Assembly (NCBI RefSeq): GCF_900101545.1
Contig: NZ_FMZU01000004.1
Span: 62,001 to 126,000 of the forward strand
Source: Variovorax sp. CF079
Lineage (GTDB): Bacteria > Pseudomonadota > Gammaproteobacteria > Burkholderiales > Burkholderiaceae_C
DNA length: 64,000 nt
Reading direction: 5' to 3'
Below are positions 8,074 through 17,211 of this stretch, in pieces; positions within the stretch are counted from its first letter, which is position 1; each line of letters opens with the position of its first letter. Under the pieces are notes generated by a model. It saw only the letters and a program-made list of their open reading frames with translations. It made no database searches and was not told the DNA's origin. Both the position numbers and the translations under genes were made by a program.

Positions 8074-11000
8074 CGATGAAGCCCATTTCCCGCTCACTCG
8101 ACGAGATCGCCTCGCACTACACGGTGGTCGTGGTGGGTTCCGGCTATGGCGCCGGCGTGGCGGCTTCGCGCCTCGCGCGTGCCGGCCAGACGGTCTGCGT
8201 GCTGGAGCGCGGCCGCGAGATCCTGCCCGGCCAGTTCCCGAACGACATCGCCACCGCGCAGGCCGACATGCAGATCGACGGTGCGCGCGGCAAGCTCGGC
8301 GCGCCCGACGGCCTGTACAACCTGCACCTGAACGACGACATGCTGGCGATGGTGGGCTGCGGCCTGGGCGGCACCTCGCTGATCAATGCCAACGTCGCGC
8401 TGGAGATCGATCCGCGCCTGTTCGACGCCACGCCCTGGCCGGCCGAGTTCCGCCGCGACCCGAAGCTGCTCGATCCCTACATCGCACGGGCCCGGCAGAT
8501 GCTCGACCCCTCGCCCTATCCCGAGGATTCGGAAGACTTCCCGCCGCTGAACAAGCTGCTGGCGCTGCAGAAATCGGCCGCGGCGATGAAGAAGCCGTTC
8601 AAGCGCCCGCCGATCGCGGTGAACTTCGTCGACCAGGTGAACCCGTTCGGCGTGACGCAGCCGCGCTGCAACCTGTGCGGCGATTGCACCAGCGGCTGCA
8701 ACGTGGGTGCGAAGAACACCACGCGCATGAACTACCTGCCCGACGCGCACGGCCACGGCGCGCAGATCTTCACGGGCGCGCGGGTCAGCCACGTCGAGCG
8801 CGACGGCGCGCGCTGGCGCGTGTTCTTCGACGAGGTTGGCTTGCGGGGTCCGGACGGCCCGGCCGCGCAGGGGACCGCTGGCCGGCGCAGCGTCAGCGCC
8901 GATGTGGTGATGCTCGGCGCAGGCGCCCTGGGCTCGACCGAGATCCTGCTGCGCTCCAAGGCGCACGGACTGCCACTGTCGGACCGGCTCGGCCAGCGCT
9001 TCTCCGGCAACGGCGATGTGCTCGCCCTGGGCTACAACAGCTACTGGCAGTCCGGCACCGATGCGGAGGGCCAGGCGGTCCAGCGCAAGATCAACGGCGT
9101 GGGCACGGGGCGCAACGAGGTCGCGCTGGCCGATCTGCCAGGGCCGTGCATCACTGGCGTGATCGACATGCGCCAGACGCCCGAGGTGGGCGACGGGCTG
9201 GTGATCGAGGAGGGCGTGATCCCCGGCGCGCTGGCCCCGCTGCTGACGCCGGCGCTGTTCTTCGCCGACGCCATGCTTGGCGGCGAGTTCGCGTACGGCG
9301 CCACGCAAGCCAAGTCCCGCCTGCTCGATGCCCAGGCCCTGGGCGAGGCGGTGCAGGGCGACCCCGGCAGCCTGACCCAACTGGCCTACAGCGGCGCGGT
9401 GGCCCGCACGCAGACCTACCTGGTGATGAGCGTGGACGAGGCGGCCGGCCGCCTGCACCTCGAGGACGACCGGCTGCGCATCGACTGGCCGAACGCCGGC
9501 GCCAGCCCCACGATCGCCAGGGACGAGGCGTGGCTGAAGGCCGCCAACGACGCGGTCCAGGGCCAGTTCATCCCGAACCCGCTGTCGGCCGAATCGCTCG
9601 GCCGCAAGCTGATCACCGTGCACCCGCTCGGCGGCTGCGGCATGGGCGACAGCGCGCGCGCTGGCGTGGTCAATCACCAGAGCCAGGTGTTCTCGGGCAA
9701 CGACGGCGAGGCGGTGCACGAGGGCCTGTACGTCTGCGACGGCGCGGTGCTGCCGGGCGCGGCAGGCGTGAATCCGCTGCTGACCATCACCGCGCTGGCC
9801 GAGCGCGCCTGCCAGAACCTGTGCGACGCGCGAGGCTGGGCGATCGAGCTCGGCCTGAAGCCACGCCAGATCTTGCCGGCGCGCAGCAGCACATCCTCGC
9901 CTCCAGCCGCGCCTCCTTCGGGCCTGCTGGAGCGCCTGGAGCGCGAGATCTCGTCGATCGCGCACGACGCCGAAGCGCTGCTCCAGAGCGTGGCCGGGAA
10001 TCTCGAAACAGGCGCCATCGAGCTGGCGAAGTACGCGATCAAGAAGCTCATCGAGAAGGATCCGGCGCTGCTCAGCCCGAGCTTCCAGTTCACCGAAACC
10101 ATGCAAGGCTGGATCAGCACCGAGGCGGTGGTCGCGCGCCCCGACGCGGCGCGCCGCATCGCCGACGACTACGAAGTCGCCTGCGCGTGGGGCCGCGTGC
10201 GCAACCAGACGATGTGCTTCGAGCTGACCATCCATACCCACGACCTGCACGCGATGGTCTCGGATCCGACCCACGCCGCAACCATCTCCGGCACCGTCAC
10301 CTGCCCGGCGCTGTGGCACGAGCCGATGCCGGTCGTGAGCGGCGTGTTCCACCTGCTGCCGGCCGATGCGCAGCGCGTGGAAACCTGGACCATGACCTAC
10401 GAGATGATGTTGCAGCGCGGCGACTCGCGGCTGCGCTTCAAGGGCCACAAGCTGCTGCACCAGCGGCCCGGGTCCTCACCCTGGACCGACACCACCACGC
10501 TGTTCGTGCGCGTACACGACGTGGAAAGCGCCGAGAGCCCGCTGGTCGCGCAGGGCATCCTGACGCTCGACCTCGACGATCTCCTGTGGCAGGCCTCCTC
10601 CATCAAGCTCGAGCCGCCCGCGAACCTGCTGGGCGAGGTGGAGCAGCAGGTGCCGGCCGCGCGCGACGCCATCAACGCCGCCTACCTGGCCAAGTTCGGC
10701 GGCTTCTTCGCCACGACGCTGTTCCGCGCCTACGGCGGACTGCTGGCGGACCTGAACAACTTCCCGGCGCTCGACCTCCGCCAGCTGCAGCGGCGCGCAT
10801 TGCACGCACCGGTGCCGGTGCCGCACAGCGTGGACGTCGGCGACGGCTTCCGGATCAAGCTCACCCGCTATGCCGGCGGCGCGCGCGGGCCGGTGGTGCT
10901 GGCGCCGGGCTTCTCGGTGCGGGCGTCGTCCTTCGCCACCGACACGGTGGAGCAGAACCTGGTGGAAGCGCTCTGTGCGCGCGGCTGGGACGTGTGGCTG

Positions 11001-11840
11001 TTCGATTACCGGGCCAGCCCCGATTCCGGCAGCCCGATCGCCCCCTTCACCATCGACGACATCGCCCGCATCGACTGGCCGGCCGCGGTGCGCTTCATCC
11101 TGGAGGCCACGGGCGCACGGGATCTGCAGGCGATCGCGCACTGCGTCGGTTCGATGAGCCTGCTGATGGCCTTGCTCGACGGCATGACCGGCGTGCGGTC
11201 GATCGTCTCCTCGCAGCTGACGCTGCATCCGGTGACGAACTGGCTCAACTACGCCAAGGCCGATCTCGGCCTGGCCCGGCTGCTGGAAGGCTATGCACCG
11301 CTGGAGGACCGCTTCGACAGCGTGCCCGGCACCACCGACCTGGACCGCGAAATCGACACGCTCGCCTGGAAGGTGCCCATTCCCGCCGGCGAGGAATGCA
11401 AGAACCCGTTGTGCCGCCGCGTGTTCTCCATCTTCGGCCCCTCGTATGCGCATGCGCAGCTGAACAACGCCACCCACACGGCGCTGGCGGAAATGTTCGG
11501 CTGCGTCTCGCTGCGCCCCTTCGAGCAGCTCAGCCTGATGATGCAGCAGGCCAAGGCGGTGGACAGCGAGGGGCGCGACGTCTACGTCGTGCCGGAGAAC
11601 GCGCCGCGGCTGGCGCTGCCGATCAGCTTCGTGGCCGGCGCCGGCAACCAGCTCTTCTTCCCGGAAACCTGCATCCGCACGCAGAGCTGGCTGTCGGCCT
11701 TCAACGACCCGGCGCTCTACACGCGCCACATCTTCGACGGCTACGCCCACATGGACCTGTTCATCGGGCGCGATGCGGCGCGGGATGTCTTCCCTTACCT
11801 GATCACGCAGCTCGAACGTGCGGACCCGAGGCAGCGTTGA
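8070..11840 (+). CDS. GMC oxidoreductase (cholesterol-oxidase-like) fused to an alpha/beta hydrolase
   Basis: A 1256-residue fusion. Residues 1 to about 600 are a GMC flavoprotein: FAD-binding VVVGSGYGAG, a Cys cluster at 200, 203, 206 and 210 (CNLCGDCTSGC), and the catalytic pair His518 (HPLGGC) and Asn568 (GVNPLLT). A helical linker and a lipocalin-like beta region (about 660-840, with FQFTETMQGWIS) follow. Residues about 930-1256 are an alpha/beta hydrolase whose nucleophile elbow reads AHCVGS, so the nucleophile would be Cys1025 rather than Ser, as in PHA synthases and dienelactone hydrolases; His1227 in GYAHMD is the likely base. Oxidation of a sterol or other hydrophobic alcohol followed by hydrolysis of an ester or lactone is an inference. 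No signal peptide is visible. Confidence 0.9.
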   Translation: MTMKPISRSLDEIASHYTVVVVGSGYGAGVAASRLARAGQTVCVLERGREILPGQFPNDIATAQADMQIDGARGKLGAPDGLYNLHLNDDMLAMVGCGLGGTSLINANVALEIDPRLFDATPWPAEFRRDPKLLDPYIARARQMLDPSPYPEDSEDFPPLNKLLALQKSAAAMKKPFKRPPIAVNFVDQVNPFGVTQPRCNLCGDCTSGCNVGAKNTTRMNYLPDAHGHGAQIFTGARVSHVERDGARWRVFFDEVGLRGPDGPAAQGTAGRRSVSADVVMLGAGALGSTEILLRSKAHGLPLSDRLGQRFSGNGDVLALGYNSYWQSGTDAEGQAVQRKINGVGTGRNEVALADLPGPCITGVIDMRQTPEVGDGLVIEEGVIPGALAPLLTPALFFADAMLGGEFAYGATQAKSRLLDAQALGEAVQGDPGSLTQLAYSGAVARTQTYLVMSVDEAAGRLHLEDDRLRIDWPNAGASPTIARDEAWLKAANDAVQGQFIPNPLSAESLGRKLITVHPLGGCGMGDSARAGVVNHQSQVFSGNDGEAVHEGLYVCDGAVLPGAAGVNPLLTITALAERACQNLCDARGWAIELGLKPRQILPARSSTSSPPAAPPSGLLERLEREISSIAHDAEALLQSVAGNLETGAIELAKYAIKKLIEKDPALLSPSFQFTETMQGWISTEAVVARPDAARRIADDYEVACAWGRVRNQTMCFELTIHTHDLHAMVSDPTHAATISGTVTCPALWHEPMPVVSGVFHLLPADAQRVETWTMTYEMMLQRGDSRLRFKGHKLLHQRPGSSPWTDTTTLFVRVHDVESAESPLVAQGILTLDLDDLLWQASSIKLEPPANLLGEVEQQVPAARDAINAAYLAKFGGFFATTLFRAYGGLLADLNNFPALDLRQLQRRALHAPVPVPHSVDVGDGFRIKLTRYAGGARGPVVLAPGFSVRASSFATDTVEQNLVEALCARGWDVWLFDYRASPDSGSPIAPFTIDDIARIDWPAAVRFILEATGARDLQAIAHCVGSMSLLMALLDGMTGVRSIVSSQLTLHPVTNWLNYAKADLGLARLLEGYAPLEDRFDSVPGTTDLDREIDTLAWKVPIPAGEECKNPLCRRVFSIFGPSYAHAQLNNATHTALAEMFGCVSLRPFEQLSLMMQQAKAVDSEGRDVYVVPENAPRLALPISFVAGAGNQLFFPETCIRTQSWLSAFNDPALYTRHIFDGYAHMDLFIGRDAARDVFPYLITQLERADPRQR

Positions 11841-14439
11841 GAAGGTGCCGTTCGGACACCAGCGCCACGATGTCGTCCTCGTCGAGCCCGGCCCCTTCGA
11901 GGCGCCAGGCCTCGATGCTGGCCGCCGGATGCGCGGCACCGATGAGCGCCAGGGCGGCCGCCATCGCGCGGTCGTCGCTGGGCGAGCGCCGCTCGCCGCG
12001 CCGCTGGCGCGCGGCGTCGTCGCAGCCGATCAGCAGCGCAGCCTCGCGCAGCCGGCCCTGGCGCGCCGCCAGCAGCGCCAGCATGCCCGCGAAGTGGCGC
12101 AGCCCGACCGAACGGCGGCAATGCGGCAGGCTTCGAAGCACCTGGGTCTGGGCCTCCTCGAGCGCGCCCTGGCCGGTCAGCGCATGCGCGTACCAGTTCA
12201 GCGCGAAGGCCATCATCTGCGCATCGGCCAGCGGCGAGCGCTGCAAATGGTCGATGAGCCCGCGGAACTGGGCCACCGCCTCGTCGACATGCCCCAGTTC
12301 GTGATGCATGGCAGCCAGGTTGTTGAGCACATGGAACAGCGTGCGCGCGTTGCCCTCTGACCGCACCAGCGGCAGCGCCTGGGAGAAGGCAGACAACGCC
12401 TGGACGGGCTGGTCCTGGTAGCGCCGCACCATGCCCGTGCAGTACAGCCAGGTGCCCTTGAAGGGGCGCAAGCCGGGTTGCTCGACCAGCTCACGGCATT
12501 GCACCAGCCTGCGCTCGGCGCTGTCGAAATCGCCGCTCACGGCTGCCACGTAGGCGTTCGAGCACAGGGTGAGGGCCAGCAGGCCGTGCGGCGGCTGCCG
12601 CTCGAAGATGTCGCAGGCCCGGTCGAGCAGTTGCATCCGCCGCTGCGCGCTGATGCCGCCGTGCAGCCCGACCAGCGCCAGGCCGAGGCTGAACTCGGCC
12701 ACCACCTGCGCCGGCGTGGCCTCGTCGATCAGGGGCTCGGCCATCAGCATCCAGCGCAGGCATTCGGGGTAGCGGCCTGCCTGGTACATCAGCACTGCGG
12801 CGATGTTCACCAGGTCGAGCGCCAGCGCGGCATCGCCGCCGGGGCCGCAGGCCCATTCGATCGCGCTGCGCAGGTTGTCTATCTCGGGGCTGCAGGCCAG
12901 CACCCACTGGTCCACCGTCTCGGCGCCCAGGTGGCCGGCACGCACGCGCCGGTCGAGCGCCGACTGCATGCAGCGCGCATGCCATTGGCGCAGGCTGTCC
13001 CATTCGGAGGCCGCCTCGAGCTGCTCGCGGGCGTAGACGCGGGCCGTCTCCAGCAGGCGGTAGCGCGGCACCGGGCCGGCATCGACCACGACGATCGACT
13101 TGTCGACCAGGTTGCCGAGATGGTCCAGCACGGCCCAGACATCGATGCTCTCGTCGGACGCCACCTGCTGCGCCAGTTCGAGGCCGAAGCCGCCGACGAA
13201 CACGCCGAGCCGGCGGAACACCTTCTGCTCATCCGGGCTCAACAGCGCATGGCTCCAATCGAGCGTGGTGCGCAGGGTGCGATGGCGCGAGGGGGCATCG
13301 CGCACGCCGCTCTTCAGCACATGCAGGCGCTGGGCCAGGTGCTGCCGCACGCCCTGCACGCCCAGGAGCGGCACGCGCGCGGCGGCGAGTTCCAGCGCCA
13401 GCGGCAGGCCGTCGAGCTCGCGGCAGATGTCCACCACCGCGTCCAGATTGCCTTCGTCGAGCCGGAAGCCCGGCTGCATGGCGCCGACGCGGGCCACGAA
13501 CAGGGCCACCGCGCCATGCGTCGTCGCATCGGCCAGGACGGCATGGTCCGGCACTGCCAGGGCGCCGAGCCGGACCGGCCGCTCGGTGGCCAGCTTCAAG
13601 GGCTCCTGGCTGGTGACCAGGACATGCAGCTTGGGCACGGCTTCGAGCAAGTAGCCCACGAGCGCAGCCACGGGCTCGATCAGGTGCTCGCAGTTGTCCA
13701 GCACCAGCAGTTCGTGGCCGCGCAGGCGTTCGGCCAGCTCGACGCTCGCGTCGGCCCGGCCGGGCAGGTTGATGCTCAGGGCGAGCGCCACCGCGCCGGG
13801 CAGCGCGGCCGGGTCCGAGATGGAGGCCAGTTCCACCATCCAGGCGCCGTCCCGGAAGTCGTGCGCCACCTGGCGGGCGGCGGCGCGGGCCAGGCTGGTC
13901 TTGCCGATGCCGCCCGGCCCCAGCAGGCTGAGCAGCCGATGCTGCTGCAGCACCAGCTCGCGCAGCATCGCCAGCTCGGCATCCCGGCCCAGCAAAGGGG
14001 GCAGCAGGGCAGGCAGGTTGCCGGTGTCCGAGCGCAGGGCCCTGGCGGCGGATGCCATGGGAGCGCCCCTGGGACTCGATGCGGGCGCCCCGGCGCTCGC
14101 GGCAACCGCGGCGACCGCGGCCAAAGCGGGCAGGGCGTCCAGCGCGGCGGCGAAGCGATAGCCGCGGCCCGGAATCGTGACGATGGCTTTGGGCCCCAGC
14201 AGCTTGCGCAGCGCGCTCACATGCACCTGGAGGTTGTTTTCCTCCACCACCAGGTTCGGCCACACCATCTCGAGCAGCTCGTTCTTGGTCAGCATCCGCT
14301 CGCGGTGCGCGATCAAGGCCGAAAGCACATCGAAGGCGCGGCTCCCCAGGTTGGCGGGCTGGCCCCCTACCAGCAGTTGCCGGGTGGAAGGGCGCAATTC
14401 GATGTTGTCGAAGCGGTAGATCGAATCAGTCGGAAGCAA
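11803..14439 (-). CDS. Winged-helix / NTPase / TPR transcriptional regulator (AfsR- or LuxR-like large regulator)
   Basis: An 878-residue regulator with a TTG start preceded by GAGGT. Residues 1-100 form an OmpR-type winged helix (VVEENNLQVHVSALRKLLG, then IVTIPGRGYRF). After a Pro/Ala linker comes an ATPase module with Walker A GPGGIGKTSLA near 170, Walker B LLVLDNCEHL, and the signature GLPLALELAAARV typical of STAND NTPases. The C-terminal half is a run of TPR-like helices. Such proteins bind DNA when a ligand or partner triggers ATP-driven oligomerisation. It is convergent with the GMC/hydrolase fusion, and the last 38 bases of the two genes overlap, which makes mutual interference between transcripts possible. 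Its target is not evident; the fusion operon is a candidate. Confidence 0.87.
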   Translation of the reverse strand: MLPTDSIYRFDNIELRPSTRQLLVGGQPANLGSRAFDVLSALIAHRERMLTKNELLEMVWPNLVVEENNLQVHVSALRKLLGPKAIVTIPGRGYRFAAALDALPALAAVAAVAASAGAPASSPRGAPMASAARALRSDTGNLPALLPPLLGRDAELAMLRELVLQQHRLLSLLGPGGIGKTSLARAAARQVAHDFRDGAWMVELASISDPAALPGAVALALSINLPGRADASVELAERLRGHELLVLDNCEHLIEPVAALVGYLLEAVPKLHVLVTSQEPLKLATERPVRLGALAVPDHAVLADATTHGAVALFVARVGAMQPGFRLDEGNLDAVVDICRELDGLPLALELAAARVPLLGVQGVRQHLAQRLHVLKSGVRDAPSRHRTLRTTLDWSHALLSPDEQKVFRRLGVFVGGFGLELAQQVASDESIDVWAVLDHLGNLVDKSIVVVDAGPVPRYRLLETARVYAREQLEAASEWDSLRQWHARCMQSALDRRVRAGHLGAETVDQWVLACSPEIDNLRSAIEWACGPGGDAALALDLVNIAAVLMYQAGRYPECLRWMLMAEPLIDEATPAQVVAEFSLGLALVGLHGGISAQRRMQLLDRACDIFERQPPHGLLALTLCSNAYVAAVSGDFDSAERRLVQCRELVEQPGLRPFKGTWLYCTGMVRRYQDQPVQALSAFSQALPLVRSEGNARTLFHVLNNLAAMHHELGHVDEAVAQFRGLIDHLQRSPLADAQMMAFALNWYAHALTGQGALEEAQTQVLRSLPHCRRSVGLRHFAGMLALLAARQGRLREAALLIGCDDAARQRRGERRSPSDDRAMAAALALIGAAHPAASIEAWRLEGAGLDEDDIVALVSERHLLNAASGPHVRAA

Positions 14440-14535
14440 AGCGACCTCAAAGCGGTATGAACACAGGCAAAGCCAGGGTTGTAACCGCGTCGGTCGAAAG
14501 TAACAACTCCGGTAACAATTTTTGTCGATGCCCGG

Positions 14536-14934
14536 CTACTTCGAGTTGAGTCTGGCGGCCGTGTCCCCCGTCCCAATCCAGCGGCTGATCTTGGTGTCGT
14601 CCTTCCACGTAAAGACCTGCACCCATTCGGACTCGTGCATCTTGCCATCCGGGAGCGCCCTGCTTTTTACGCGGCCGAGGACCGTCACGTGGTTGGGCCC
14701 TTCGAGGAACTCGCGAGGCTCGAACTCCTGGATCTCATCGGCCTGCGCGAGCTTTCCGAAGAATTCGGCCACCTGCTGCTTGCCCTTGCAGGTTCCGCCA
14801 TAGGGCGTACCGGTTTCCGGACTGCCCAGGAATCGCCATTCCACATCATCTGCAAGGAGCTCGAGGAGCGCAGGAATATCGCGGCTGGCGAACGCTGCGT
14901 AGCCTTGCTTCGCAATCTCGGTGGGGGTACCCAT
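14536..14934 (-). CDS. SnoaL/NTF2-like protein
   Basis: A 132-residue protein with a clear AAGGAGA ribosome site before its ATG. The start KQGYAAFASRDIPALLELLADDVEW is the classic opening of the NTF2-like cone fold, and TGTPYGGTCKGKQQVAEFFGKL and VTVLGRV complete the pattern. The fold is shared by ketosteroid isomerases, polyketide cyclases and many stress-related proteins of unknown role, so no reaction can be assigned. It lies upstream of the large regulator on the same strand, but the 96-base gap and absence of shared function do not prove an operon. Confidence 0.8.
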   Translation of the reverse strand: MGTPTEIAKQGYAAFASRDIPALLELLADDVEWRFLGSPETGTPYGGTCKGKQQVAEFFGKLAQADEIQEFEPREFLEGPNHVTVLGRVKSRALPDGKMHESEWVQVFTWKDDTKISRWIGTGDTAARLNSK

Positions 14935-15059
14935 GGCGCGTCTCCTTGTGGGTTGAAAGGGGCGAATAGTTTAGTACTACATGCGCAACATGCAACGCCG
15001 CGCTGCGGTTAAGCGTTGCGCTGGCACCGGTGAGCTACTTCCTTGCGCATGCATGGGCT

Positions 15060-15433
15060 GTTCGAATCGCGGCCGAGATAGTGACCAGGCCGCAGGTCAC
15101 ATCGGGCGGCGCCGCGGGTGGTGGGTTCGTCGTGACGTCGGGGCGATTCACGGCGCGCGAGTTCGCCAAGGGACGCAATGCCAAGTTGATTTGGGTGGCG
15201 ATGTGCTCTTCGAGTTGATCCGATCGGCGCGTGGAGCAGGGCTCGACGAGCGCTCATGGATTGCTGAAGCAAAGCCCCAGCCTGAAGCGACGGACACCAG
15301 CAGCGCATCGGCAACGCCTGTATGCCCACGATGCGCGGGGCACATGGTGCGAAGGACCGCGAGGAAGGGCGCGCATGTGGGCGAATCTTTCTGGGGATGC
15401 GCCGCGTTTCCCAAATGCAGGGGCACTGCATGA
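15060..15433 (+). pseudogene. Remnant of an Mrr-type restriction endonuclease with topoisomerase zinc finger
   Basis: Two frames together recall the C-terminal half of Mrr-like restriction endonucleases. In frame 3 (about 15060-15200) GGFVVTSGRFTAREFAKGRN matches the end of the Mrr catalytic domain. In frame 2 (about 15190-15433) GGDVLFELIRSARG continues it and leads into the zinc finger CPRCAGHMVRRTARKG ... FWGCAAFPKCRGTA of the topoisomerase type. The change of frame near 15195 and the missing N-terminal half show that it is broken. No start codon or ribosome site of its own is convincing. The following 190 bases up to the transposase stop hold no gene that I can see. Confidence 0.6.
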
Positions 15434-15626
15434 GCGCCGGTCGAGGTCGCGCGTGAAGAAGCTGATGGACGGTGCGGAACATCCATGGACAAGGGGCGCT
15501 TGAGCGATTCGCTGTGTCGGCGCCGAGATTGAACGTATGCGGTCATCTAACCGCGTCCCTTGCGTGAATTGAGGAGATGTGATGGACGGCCGACAGTGTG
15601 AGCTGAGGGCCAGCGGCCGGCGTTTC

Positions 15627-16690
15627 TCAGGTGTCTGAGAGCGAGATGTTCCAGGGCAGCAAGGCTTCGTAGTCGTCAGCGGTCTTGGCACGAGGCAGCG
15701 CGACGAGCAACGCTCGCAGGTACCGATACCCGTCGATGCCGTTGACCTTGCAGGTCTGCAGCAGCGAGTACAAGTTCGCGCTCGCATTGGCCCCGGCCAC
15801 CGTGTCCGCGAATAACCAATTCCGGCGCCCGACCACAAAGGGGCGGATCGAATTCTCACAGGGGTTGTTGTCGATCGGGTAATTGCCGTCTTCGACGAAG
15901 AGCTTCAGCTTGGCCCACTGCGAGGACAGGTAGTGCAGCGCCTTGCCCAGCAGGCTCTCGGGCAGCACCGCATGCAAGTTGGCCAGCAGCAAGGCTTCGA
16001 TCGCACCCAGCACCGCAACGCTGTGCTGTTGGCGCAGTTGCTTCAGGGCAGCTGCGTCGAGCTTCTGCTCGCGAGCTTGGGCCTCGACGCCGTAGAGTCG
16101 CGCGATCAACTCGATGAACCGCGCGGCCAGTTGATCCGCACCGCGCCTGTTCTTCGGCAGTGCCTGCAGCGCATCGTTGAAATAGCGTCGGCAATGCGCC
16201 CAGCATCCCACGTGCACCAGCTTGTGCGCCACCGCGATCTTGTTGTACACGTCGTAGCCGTCCGTCATCAACACGCTGCCTTCGCGCACGCCCGCGTACA
16301 GGCGCTGCGCGGCGTCGGTGCTGCGTGACGGCGAGTATGCGAACAGCCGGATCGGCGGGCCGGTGCCAGCGGCTCCCGACCGCTCTGTCATCTGCGCCCA
16401 CATGAAGCTCTTGGACTGGGCGGTTTTGCCGCCGGCCTCCTTCAGCACCTGGATCGTGGTCTCATCCCCGTAGATCAACGGCGCTTCCAGCACCAGGTCG
16501 CGCAGCAGGTTGATGACCGGCTGCACCGCCTGGCCCACGCGCACGATACTCGCGGCCATCGTGTTGCGCGAGATGTCGCTGCCGCCGAAGCGCGCGAGCA
16601 GCGCGGCGTACTTCATCTCGACGAACGCCGAACTCTCGTTCTTCTCTTCTACGACTTCAAGCGCGATGAGTCCGTGCGGTAACGCACGGA
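15627..16690 (-). mobile_element. Truncated IS66-family transposase (TnpC C-terminal part)
   Basis: About 350 residues of a TnpC-like IS66 transposase. The DDE catalytic triad is visible: YGDETTIQVL, then LMTDGYDVYN, and the Glu in DNNPCENSIRPFVVGRRNW; a typical IS66 C-terminal domain (YSLLQTCKVNG ... YEALLPWN) follows. The zinc-finger and leucine-rich N-terminal part is missing, and between EMKY and ARFGG about a dozen residues found in intact members appear deleted. TnpA and TnpB genes are absent. The open frame continues upstream to 16823 but that part runs through the response-regulator gene in another frame and is not transposase. I could not identify terminal inverted repeats. The element is dead in cis. 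Confidence 0.8.
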
Positions 16691-16719
16691 GAAGTTCCAG
16701 CTCGCGCAGTCCAGGCGCG

Positions 16720-17109
16720 TCACATGGGGGTATCTTTTGGCGCATTGCAGAAGTTGAAAAACCCGTCCAGTTCCGTAGATTTGTCGAAGACGGCATCCGC
16801 ACCCAGAGCCATGCATCGCGCACGGATGTCGACCGTGCAGTAGTTCGTGAGGATGACCACTCGTTGGTGCGGCTGTCGCTGGTCGCACCCTTTCAGAACA
16901 CCGAGCCCTGACCCATCCTTGAGAAAGAGGTCGACCACCGCCAAGTCCCAGCCGTTGTGGCCGTCGAGCCACTCGCTCGCGTCATGCTCGCCTTCGGCAA
17001 ACCCTACGACCCTGCAGTTGGAAAGATCGTGCAGCGTAGGAATCAGGTTTTCCCTGATGGTCGCATTGTCCTCAACGAGATAAGTGACGGCTGCCACAGG
17101 CGCACGCAT
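16720..17109 (-). CDS. Orphan single-domain response regulator, possibly 3'-truncated
   Basis: A 129-residue receiver domain: acidic pocket LVEDN (Glu13, Asp14), phospho-acceptor Asp60 in LAVVDLFLKDG, the Thr88 of ILTNY and Lys110 in VFDKS. No output domain follows, and no histidine kinase is adjacent. The last helix seems short and ends in CNAPKDTPM just where the transposase remnant begins, so the original C-terminus may have been lost to the insertion. Alternatively this is a natural single-domain regulator acting by protein contact. Conserved residues suggest that phosphorylation is still possible. Confidence 0.78.
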   Translation of the reverse strand: MRAPVAAVTYLVEDNATIRENLIPTLHDLSNCRVVGFAEGEHDASEWLDGHNGWDLAVVDLFLKDGSGLGVLKGCDQRQPHQRVVILTNYCTVDIRARCMALGADAVFDKSTELDGFFNFCNAPKDTPM

Positions 17110-17211
17110 TGGAGAGAGGGGAGCCTATGGCGCCTGACTCACCCAAGGAGATGGGTGGGCATGCTGCCCGACTTCTTGTGGGACCAACACCTGCTGGCAG
17201 CTGCGAGCTGC

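Noticed and set aside
12478..14460. 660-codon open frame antisense to the large regulator
   Set aside because: Translation is rich in Gln, Ala, Gly, His and Arg without domain patterns; it is the complement of a gene with clear Walker motifs.
15434..15626. Small gene between restriction remnant and transposase
   Set aside because: Short frames here have neither ribosome sites nor recognisable sequence.
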